Shown piece by piece: positions 29,227 through 35,767 of a stretch of 35,767 nt of DNA. Positions within the stretch are counted from its first letter, which is position 1. Every line of letters starts with the position of its first letter. Source of the stretch: an uncultured bacterium (GTDB lineage Bacteria > Patescibacteriota > Minisyncoccia > Phycocordibacterales > PALSA-1337); the NCBI GenBank assembly GCA_903842025.1, contig CAIMKX010000001.1:1-35767 (forward strand). The letters run 5' to 3'. The notes under the pieces are model-generated. The model made no database searches and was not told where the DNA came from. It was given only the letters and a program-made list of their open reading frames with translations. A program made the position numbers and the translations under genes.

Positions 29227-29232
29227 ATTATA
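29227..29232 (-). promoter_or_regulatory. -10 TATAAT for the tRNA-like RNA
   Basis: Minus strand ATTTTATC-TCCGCTGAG-TATAAT. Confidence 0.6.
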
Positions 29233-29240
29233 CTCAGCGG

Positions 29241-29327
29241 AGATAAAATCCTGATAAAATCTTGTTCAAGAAACGATAAAATCTCTTTCAAGAACTGATA
29301 AAATCTGTTTCAAGAAATGATAAAATT
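29241..29327 (-). repeat. ~22-bp direct-repeat array, copy 2 (inverted relative to copy 1)
   Basis: Minus strand gaattttatcatttcttgaaacagattttatcagttcttgaaagagattttatcgtttcttgaacaagattttatcaggattttatctc. Confidence 0.95.
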
Positions 29328-29385
29328 CATCAAATTCATGGTTTATTTGTCCCCATATCACTTATGAATTTGACCATTTCTGTTC

Positions 29386-29391
29386 TATAAT
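29386..29391 (+). promoter_or_regulatory. -10 TATAAT, 6 nt before ATG 29398
   Basis: TATAAT-CATGTT-ATG. Confidence 0.6.
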
Positions 29392-29397
29392 CATGTT

Positions 29398-29913
29398 ATG
29401 TTTTCCGATCCAGCCGCGAATGTGGCAAAATTGGGCGTGAATGACGGGATGCGGGTCGTCGATTTGGGGGCCGGTTCCGGCTTTTACAGCTTTGAGGCCG
29501 CCAGAAGGGTTGGCGGTAGCGGCCGCGTTTATGCCGTAGATGTCCAAAAAGTCCTTTTGGAAAGGCTTCGGGCCACTGGAGCGGCCAATGGTTTGCGAAA
29601 TATCGAAGTGGTTTGGGGCAATGCCGAGAAGATCGGTGGAACAAAGCTTCGTGAGGGCATAGCTGACCGTGTTATAGCTTCAAACATTCTTTTTCAGATC
29701 GAAAAGCCGGATGAATTCATCCTGGAAATAAAAAGGCTTCTGAAGCCTGGAGGCAAAGTCTTGGTTATAGATTGGAGTGAGGTTTCAGCTTTGAGTCCCA
29801 AGAATCTGGTTACCAGCCTCAAGGCCCAGACTCTTTTTGAGAAATCAGGATTCAAATTGGACCAATCATTCAACGCCGGTGACCATCATTATGGCTTAGT
29901 ATTCATCAAATAA
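29398..29913 (+). CDS. Class I SAM-dependent methyltransferase
   Basis: MRVVDLGAGSGFYSFEAARRV...LLKPGGKVLVIDW. Confidence 0.85.
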   Translation: MFSDPAANVAKLGVNDGMRVVDLGAGSGFYSFEAARRVGGSGRVYAVDVQKVLLERLRATGAANGLRNIEVVWGNAEKIGGTKLREGIADRVIASNILFQIEKPDEFILEIKRLLKPGGKVLVIDWSEVSALSPKNLVTSLKAQTLFEKSGFKLDQSFNAGDHHYGLVFIK

Positions 29914-29917
29914 AACC

Positions 29918-31228
29918 ATGAGCAAATTCCAGATCATCACCATATTTATTTTCATCCTGGCGATCATCGCCGGAGTGACGTCTTTTGCTCTTTACAAAGG
30001 CAACAGCGGAACTTCATCTTTGCCTGCAATAACTATTTGGGGAACTTTTCCGGCCAATACCTTCAATGAATATGTAGCAAACATCAATAGTGGCCTGACC
30101 CAGTCAATGAAAATTACTTATGTTCAGAAAAGAGCGGACAGTTTCAATAGTGATTTCGTCAATGCCTTGGCTTTGGGTCAAGGCCCGGATGCAATCCTTA
30201 TTCCGTCCGACATGATGTTGGCCGAACAAAACAAGCTGACCCAAGTACCATTTTCAGCTTTTTCTCAGAGGGAATTCATGGACTCTTACATCGATGAGGC
30301 CCAGATCTATCTTGACAGTACCGGCGCTTGGGCCATTCCGTTTACCGTTGATCCTTTGGTCATGTATTGGAACAAGGATATCTTCAATGCCGCCGGCATC
30401 GCTCTCTATCCGCAATATTGGGATGAGTTGACCGGCACGGGAGTGAAACCTGGTTTGGTTCAAAAGCTTACAGTGAAGGATTCTAACGGCAATGTCAGGA
30501 AGACGGCTGTGGCCATGGGAGATTTTACGAATATCACCAATGCCAGAGAATTACTCGGTTCGCTATTCCTCCAAGCAGGGAATCCTGTAACCTCGAGGGA
30601 TAACAGTGGTCTTATCTATTCGACCCTGAACACCTCCAATTCCACCAACTCGATCTCGCCGGCCGTCCAATATTTCAGCCAGTTCGCCAATCCGACCAGC
30701 GCCAATTATTCCTGGAATAGGGCTATGTCCAATGACAAGACGGTTTTCCTGGCCGGGCAGTCGGCGATCTATTTTGGTTTCGCCTCGGAGATTCTGGAGC
30801 TGCGGGCCAAAAATCCCAATTTGAATTATGACGTGGCGCCATTGCCGCAGTTGCGGTCCGGCCAAAAAGCCGTCTACGGCAAGATGTTCGGTTTCTCTTT
30901 GGTGAGGTCTTCGGCCAATGCCAATGCCACATACCAGATTATTTCCACTTTGATCTTACCAGCCAACCTGGCCGCTCTTTCCAAGACGATGTATTTGCCT
31001 TCAGTCCGCAATGATGTTATCGCCCAAGGCTCGACGAATGCTTACATCACGATCTTCAACAAAGCCGCTCTGATCTCCAAGACGTGGCTGGATATCGATC
31101 CTCAGATATCCAGGCAGATCTTCAGCAACCTGACCCAGTCTCTGATCAGCGGCCAGAAAAATATCGATCAAGCAATTCGAGATGCCGCTGATCAATATAG
31201 TGCGGTGCTTCAGCAGGCGGGGAATTAA
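29918..31228 (+). CDS. Extracellular solute-binding protein (family 1-like), N-terminally anchored
   Basis: ITIWGTFP...DAILIPSDMM...IPFTVDPLVMYWNKDIFNAAGI...AIYFGFASE. Confidence 0.8.
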   Translation: MSKFQIITIFIFILAIIAGVTSFALYKGNSGTSSLPAITIWGTFPANTFNEYVANINSGLTQSMKITYVQKRADSFNSDFVNALALGQGPDAILIPSDMMLAEQNKLTQVPFSAFSQREFMDSYIDEAQIYLDSTGAWAIPFTVDPLVMYWNKDIFNAAGIALYPQYWDELTGTGVKPGLVQKLTVKDSNGNVRKTAVAMGDFTNITNARELLGSLFLQAGNPVTSRDNSGLIYSTLNTSNSTNSISPAVQYFSQFANPTSANYSWNRAMSNDKTVFLAGQSAIYFGFASEILELRAKNPNLNYDVAPLPQLRSGQKAVYGKMFGFSLVRSSANANATYQIISTLILPANLAALSKTMYLPSVRNDVIAQGSTNAYITIFNKAALISKTWLDIDPQISRQIFSNLTQSLISGQKNIDQAIRDAADQYSAVLQQAGN

Positions 31229-31232
31229 AATA

Positions 31233-31751
31233 ATGTCCAAATTCCAAATTCCAAATTCCAAATTCTTCGTCGCAGTAGTGACACTTGTCTTTTTGTTGAC
31301 TATTTCTTTCAATCCTCTTCTGGCCCAGACCAATGTTATGCCGATCAACAGTGAGAACATCAATAGTTCTGCTTTCAGACTGACTGTTTGCGACGGTCCG
31401 GCCATTCCTTCAAGTGCCGCCAGTTCGATCCCTACCGATGCCGCGGAGTTCAAAGCCAAATTCGGCCACGATCTGCCATATGTGCCCTGCGACTTCAAAG
31501 GCCTGATGATGCAGATCCAACATCTCATCAATATCGCCATCATTGGCGGAGTTTTGCTAGCCGTCGGTTTGTTCACCTACGCCGGATTTCTTTACGTTCG
31601 CGGCGGCAAACATGTCGATGAGGCCAAGAAGATATTCCCTAAAGTCTTCTGGGGTTTTATAATAATGCTGTCAGCTTGGTTCATCGTTTACCAGCTGTTG
31701 AATTGGCTAACCGGTAGCAATGTGTTCGGCGTCTTATTGGGTCAACCATAA
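31233..31751 (+). CDS. VirB2/TrbC-like small membrane protein 1
   Basis: Signal peptide plus TM pair LINIAIIGGVLLAVGLFTYAGFLYV / VFWGFIIMLSAWFIVYQLLNWL. Confidence 0.65.
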   Translation: MSKFQIPNSKFFVAVVTLVFLLTISFNPLLAQTNVMPINSENINSSAFRLTVCDGPAIPSSAASSIPTDAAEFKAKFGHDLPYVPCDFKGLMMQIQHLINIAIIGGVLLAVGLFTYAGFLYVRGGKHVDEAKKIFPKVFWGFIIMLSAWFIVYQLLNWLTGSNVFGVLLGQP

Positions 31752-31753
31752 AT

Positions 31754-32221
31754 ATGAAACAAATCAATTTAAAAATATTTTTTACTTTCTATCTATTAGC
31801 AATAATTGTTTTGATTTCTCCTGTTGCTATGGCCCAAACTATTGGTGGTGACGTGCCTAACAGCAGTATTGGTGGTAATACAACAGCGACAAATGGTATT
31901 TTTACTCTTTCAAATCCTTTAAAGGTTGATTCGATCGGTGGTTTGGTTCAGAGTTTGGTGGAAATTTTCAGTTACATTGCCATCATATTTGCTGTTGTGA
32001 TGATTATCTATACTGGTTTTCAGTATGTTACCAATGCCGCTCAAGGTAACGCTAAGAAAATTGAGGAATTGAATAAGCAGATGCTTATGATTATTATCGG
32101 AGTTGCTATAATCATTGCCGCCAGAGTTATGGTTCAGGTAGTTATCAATACTTTAGAGGTTACGGGCGTAGTCAGCCCCGAAGTCATTCAAAGTGCTAAC
32201 AAGGCCACCAAAATCCAATAA
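31754..32221 (+). CDS. VirB2/TrbC-like small membrane protein 2
   Basis: Signal peptide; LVEIFSYIAIIFAVVMIIYTGFQYVTNAAQGNAKKIEELNKQMLMIIIGVAIIIAARVMV. Confidence 0.7.
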   Translation: MKQINLKIFFTFYLLAIIVLISPVAMAQTIGGDVPNSSIGGNTTATNGIFTLSNPLKVDSIGGLVQSLVEIFSYIAIIFAVVMIIYTGFQYVTNAAQGNAKKIEELNKQMLMIIIGVAIIIAARVMVQVVINTLEVTGVVSPEVIQSANKATKIQ

Positions 32222-32230
32222 TTAAAATTT

Positions 32231-32608
32231 ATGTCCAAATTCCAAATTCTATATTCCAAATTCTTAGTCGTTTCATTAATGTTCGTTGTTATTCCACTGG
32301 GTCTCATTCATGCCCAAACTTCTAAAACTCTGAAGGATATGATCGCTTTGGTTGCCGGTTACTTCAATAGCATTTTGGCCTTAATGATGGGCATCGCCGT
32401 CATAATGTTCGTCTGGTACATCATCAATTATTACATCAAAGCCGACGCCGACAAGAAAGAGGCCGGACAATACCTCATGTGGAGCCTGATCGGATTCTTC
32501 GTGATCCTGTCGCTTTGGGGTTTGGTCAATATTCTTATCAATACGTTTGGTCTTGGCACCGGCAGTCCGGGCAGTTGGACCAGCCTAAAAAACCTGTTTC
32601 CGCAGTAA
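32231..32608 (+). CDS. VirB2/TrbC-like small membrane protein 3
   Basis: Signal peptide; IMFVWYIINYYIKADADKKEAGQYLMWSLIGFFVILSLWGLVNIL. Confidence 0.65.
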   Translation: MSKFQILYSKFLVVSLMFVVIPLGLIHAQTSKTLKDMIALVAGYFNSILALMMGIAVIMFVWYIINYYIKADADKKEAGQYLMWSLIGFFVILSLWGLVNILINTFGLGTGSPGSWTSLKNLFPQ

Positions 32609-32617
32609 TTTAATCAC

Positions 32618-33106
32618 ATGAAAAAAACATTTATATCTTCTATTCTTCTAATAGTGGTGTTGGCAATTCCACTTACGTCTTCAGCTCTGACGGCGGTTTA
32701 TCAAGCAACACCGGCGGCGCAAGTAACAACTCAAACTCAGTCCTTGAATAAAATAACCGATGCCAATGGTCTCATAAATAGAATAGCTAGTTTTGGAAAC
32801 GTGGCCGTTTATCTTCTGGTTGCCTTGGCGGTCGTCTTTATTGTCTATAACGTCGTAATGCGTCTGACCAAGCCCGGTGCGGAAGATCAGGCCAAGGCCA
32901 GTATGGATATTTTGTGGGGAATCATCGGTTTGGCCATAATAGTCTCGCTTTGGGGCCTGGTTAACATTTTGGTCAACACTTTTTCGACTGACAATAGTAT
33001 GCAAAACACTTTGCCAAACGCCAATTTCATCAATACTACCAACAGTGGCTCGAGCAATAGTTCCAATTCAAACAACAATGATTACGGCGGCGAGCTTAAC
33101 AATTAG
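32618..33106 (+). CDS. VirB2/TrbC-like small membrane protein 4
   Basis: VVFIVYNVVMRLTKPGAEDQAKASMDILWGIIGLAIIVSLWGLVNILVNTF. Confidence 0.65.
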   Translation: MKKTFISSILLIVVLAIPLTSSALTAVYQATPAAQVTTQTQSLNKITDANGLINRIASFGNVAVYLLVALAVVFIVYNVVMRLTKPGAEDQAKASMDILWGIIGLAIIVSLWGLVNILVNTFSTDNSMQNTLPNANFINTTNSGSSNSSNSNNNDYGGELNN

Positions 33107-33151
33107 CGTAATCCACAGTTTCATTTGTCTATTTTGGGGAATAATGGGGTA

Positions 33152-33157
33152 TAATTA
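33152..33157 (+). promoter_or_regulatory. Possible internal -10 (GGGGTATAAT) before protein 5
   Basis: ataatggggtataattagc in the 84-nt gap before 33191. Confidence 0.4.
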
Positions 33158-33190
33158 GCAAAGTATTAAGTTTATTAATTTATCATAACT

Positions 33191-33586
33191 ATGAAAAAAA
33201 TCATCGCTTTAGTCGCCGCCCTTATGCCTTCCATGGCATCGGCCCAGGCTCTCTCCACTATTACCAATATCAATGATGTCTCCAAAAGAGCTTTGAGTAT
33301 TGGAGACACGTTCACCTATATTCTCGTCGCTCTGGCCGTCATCTTCATCGTTTGGAATGTCGTCATGTATATCATCAAGCCTGCGGCTTCCGATGACAAG
33401 GCGGCTGCCAGCAAGAACATTCTCTGGGGCATTGTCGGTCTTTTCATTATCGTCTCCATTTGGGGCTTGGTGAACATATTGACCAATAGCTTCAAGACCA
33501 CGACCGGTACGCAACCTATACCTAATTCTGGTGGCAATCCGAACACCGGTGGTATTCCAGCCAATCAGATTCCTGTTGTTCAGTAA
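33191..33586 (+). CDS. VirB2/TrbC-like small membrane protein 5
   Basis: IFIVWNVVMYIIKPAASDDKAAASKNILWGIVGLFIIVSIWGLVNIL. Confidence 0.65.
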   Translation: MKKIIALVAALMPSMASAQALSTITNINDVSKRALSIGDTFTYILVALAVIFIVWNVVMYIIKPAASDDKAAASKNILWGIVGLFIIVSIWGLVNILTNSFKTTTGTQPIPNSGGNPNTGGIPANQIPVVQ

Positions 33587-33588
33587 TC

Positions 33589-33888
33589 TTGATGTTTCAA
33601 TTTCTTGATCTTATCCCGAGAGCGAAAGCGGCAGTTGATCTGGCCGCTTTTGGCGTTATCGTCAATCCGATAATAACGAATATCGTTTACCCTGTAATTG
33701 CCCTCATGTTCGGCGTCGCCGTCTTGTTCTTCGTTTACGGTGTGATTCAAATGATCATTACGAACGATGAAAGCGGCCGCGAGAAGGGGAAGATGACCAT
33801 CTTGTATGGCACCTTGGGTATGTTTATAATGGTCTCGGCCTGGGGGATAATATATCTGGTATCAAATACGGTTAAGGGAGGATTTTAG
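33589..33888 (+). CDS. VirB2/TrbC-like small membrane protein 6
   Basis: VLFFVYGVIQMIITNDESGREKGKMTILYGTLGMFIMVSAWGIIYLVSNTV. Confidence 0.65.
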   Translation: MMFQFLDLIPRAKAAVDLAAFGVIVNPIITNIVYPVIALMFGVAVLFFVYGVIQMIITNDESGREKGKMTILYGTLGMFIMVSAWGIIYLVSNTVKGGF

Positions 33889-33893
33889 GTCAG

Positions 33894-33908
33894 CGATGTC
33901 GGACATCG
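33894..33908. other. 15-bp odd palindrome CGATGTCGGACATCG
   Basis: Shares ATGTCnGACAT with 7126-7146. Confidence 0.5.
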
Positions 33909-33921
33909 GTAGTAGATAAAA

Positions 33922-33956
33922 GAAAAGACCGTCCCGATTACTCGTGGCGGTCTTTT
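33922..33956. terminator. Bidirectional terminator
   Basis: AAAAGACCG...CGGTCTTTTT. Confidence 0.8.
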
Positions 33957-33977
33957 TGATTCTTAAAAGAACTACTA

Positions 33978-34436
33978 TTACAGAGTTGTTCGTCTGGGAT
34001 TATGTGCCCAGCCGACTTTTTCTGTTGTAACTGCTTGGCCATCCTGGACCATAATCTCAATGGCATTGAAGCCACTGGATATTTCCAGGTGCGCACCAGG
34101 TTTCCAGTGTGGTGGATAGATCGGGTAAACCCGATTTGTACTGTAATCGAGACGAGCCCAACACGGCGCGTCACCCAGTATTGTCGCATCAATCCGTTTT
34201 GTTGGATCAGAGCAACTGGTCACGAGCGTCCACTTTCCGGTAGTCACCATGACTTCGCCGAATGATGGCTGCGCTGCCTCTTTCTGCTTTTCCGCCTCTG
34301 CGAGGCGGTTAGCGAGAGGGGGGCGCGTTACGAATTCACTAAACTTCATTTTGGTCGAGGCCTTTGAATGCCTCCACATTCCCCAAAAGAAGATTATGGC
34401 TCCAACAAGGAGCCCGATCGTCATCAATTTTTTCAT
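33978..34436 (-). CDS. Membrane-anchored hypothetical protein
   Basis: N-terminal TM LMTIGLLVGAIIFFWGMW; AGGAG Shine-Dalgarno upstream. Confidence 0.6.
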   Translation of the reverse strand: MKKLMTIGLLVGAIIFFWGMWRHSKASTKMKFSEFVTRPPLANRLAEAEKQKEAAQPSFGEVMVTTGKWTLVTSCSDPTKRIDATILGDAPCWARLDYSTNRVYPIYPPHWKPGAHLEISSGFNAIEIMVQDGQAVTTEKVGWAHNPRRTTL

Positions 34437-34445
34437 TCATTACTC

Positions 34446-35489
34446 CTAGCTTGATGGAACGTTGGCAATGTTCAATCCACCCTGATTGATCACCTGAGTC
34501 ACCTTGCCATCGTGAATAAGGTTCTCCTGAATGACCATCGCTCTAATTTCGGCGATCGATGGAATATCTTTGTCCGGGGTCGGTTGTTTGAGAATGTTTC
34601 CTTTGTCATCCTTTACCCCTTCGCGATATAATTTGAGCCGTTCTGCAATCTGATTGTTGACGGTTTCAGTACCGTAAGTCTGCGCTTCCCGTTTTGCGTT
34701 TTGGACTTGGATATCAACCCGAGAGTCGATAACCTTGTCTTGAGGACGCAGAACTGGTTGTAACTTCTTGATGCGGATTCCAAATCCGCGAATATCATCG
34801 AGAGTACTGTTTCCAGATTCATGTGGCGCTCCCTTTTCTCCCGAGATATAGCCAAGAAGAGTCTCCTGCAGTTCACGAGAACTTTTTTCCATGTACTCAC
34901 TTCTTTTATCGTTTGCGATAACTTGAATCCAGGTCGTCAAAATGTCATCAAGTTGGGGAAATATCTGAGTGACGTCTCCACCCGTGACATTAGCAAAATC
35001 CCGTAGTTTTTCGCCGCCAGTTTTCCAGTTGTTCTGGGTGTCTACGAATCCACTCGGGTCATCGTACTCATCTGGTAGTACACTTATGGACACTGATCCG
35101 ATAATGTACTGACCATCTTGGCAACGAACCGGCTTGGCGAGAGTTATATCTTTGTCAACCTGCTTCATCGTGAATTCAACATAGCCGATCACCTTGATGG
35201 CTGGAATCCAGTCCAGAAGCAGTGTCAATTTATCGACTTTAACCGTTGTCATCTGTCCCAAGAAGGTTAAAAGCCAAACCCTTCGAGGCATTGCCTCTTT
35301 GGGTTGCTTGAAGCCTTGAAACATCAAGACTCCCAACAGGAACGGCACTATACAAAGATAGTTCCCGTTGAAAAGTCCAACGCTTCCCCAACCAAGTAAT
35401 ATGATCATTACAAATAGCAGGGAACAGCTGTATCTATTTAACAGACTCGGATATGGGTTCATTCTTCCATCCTTTTCTTTGCGAACCAC
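34446..35489 (-). CDS. SPFH/band 7-like membrane protein
   Basis: N-terminal TM pair; VKVIGYVEFTMKQVDKDI..., VDIQVQNAKREAQTYGTETVNNQIAERLKLY. Confidence 0.55.
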   Translation of the reverse strand: MVRKEKDGRMNPYPSLLNRYSCSLLFVMIILLGWGSVGLFNGNYLCIVPFLLGVLMFQGFKQPKEAMPRRVWLLTFLGQMTTVKVDKLTLLLDWIPAIKVIGYVEFTMKQVDKDITLAKPVRCQDGQYIIGSVSISVLPDEYDDPSGFVDTQNNWKTGGEKLRDFANVTGGDVTQIFPQLDDILTTWIQVIANDKRSEYMEKSSRELQETLLGYISGEKGAPHESGNSTLDDIRGFGIRIKKLQPVLRPQDKVIDSRVDIQVQNAKREAQTYGTETVNNQIAERLKLYREGVKDDKGNILKQPTPDKDIPSIAEIRAMVIQENLIHDGKVTQVINQGGLNIANVPSS

Positions 35490-35577
35490 CCCATCGGGCA
35501 GTCCTGTTTTTGTTATTTTCTATTATCCAAATTGTCAAAGTACCGGTATTCCGGAACGCCCGGAAAGGTTACTTTTT

Positions 35578-35617
35578 CTGCCCTCTATTGTAGCATGGAA
35601 ACGGTACAAATGTCAAG
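35578..35617 (-). promoter_or_regulatory. Promoter TTGACA-18-TGC-TACAAT type for the SPFH-like gene
   Basis: Minus strand ccTTGACAtttgtaccgtttccatgcTACAATagagg. Confidence 0.55.
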
Positions 35618-35718
35618 GAATATACCAGTAACCCCTCACACCCCTCCTCGACCTAATCGCCGCCCTGTGAATAACAACACAGTTGTTTCGTTTCATCCAT
35701 GTTAAAATATATGTCGTA

Positions 35719-35767
35719 ATGAGTTTAACTGACAACGAAATCAGAGAACGAATGGTTGAACTTCACA
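35719..35767 (+). CDS. 5' end of a CDS truncated by the window (MSLTDNEIRERMVELH...)
   Basis: Open frame to window edge. Confidence 0.5.
   Translation, partial: MSLTDNEIRERMVELH

Noticed and set aside
29000-29500. tmRNA (ssrA)
   Set aside because: The T-arm resembles a tmRNA 3' end, but no partner 5' tRNA-like half or tag reading frame is identifiable and a methyltransferase CDS occupies the upstream region.

Overview
This 35.8 kb chromosomal window looks like a small-genome Candidate Phyla Radiation (Patescibacteria/Parcubacteria-like) bacterium. That assignment is inferred from gene content; no search was run. Core genes: hisS, typA/bipA, ftsZ, ftsA, ybeY, rpsU, lepB, pth, rpsA, gyrA, trxB. 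Accessory content: an AbiEii-like nucleotidyltransferase pair; a hicBA pair; a type IV pilus operon (pilB/pilC, three prepilin-like proteins, one carrying an LVIVD beta-propeller); two secreted metalloproteases (matrixin-like and M64-like); a degenerate HisRS paralog; a PH-domain/Schlafen(AlbA_2) fusion; and an operon of a methyltransferase, a solute-binding protein and six consecutive VirB2/TrbC-like small membrane proteins. Main unexplained structure: (1) a ~22-bp direct-repeat array (ATTTTATCnnTTCTTGAACAAG) at two distant loci, each ending exactly 9 nt before a -10 box: one before pilB, one before a tRNA-like RNA divergent from the VirB2-like operon; (2) a strict [TGn]TAnnnT-N6-ATG leaderless-promoter layout at about 12 genes; (3) at least three families of MITE-like inverted repeats, some inserted in frame in hisS, typA and a DUF457-like gene; (4) a tRNA-like RNA with a non-canonical anticodon arm and downstream complementary blocks; (5) a 147-bp compound hairpin inside the pilin operon.
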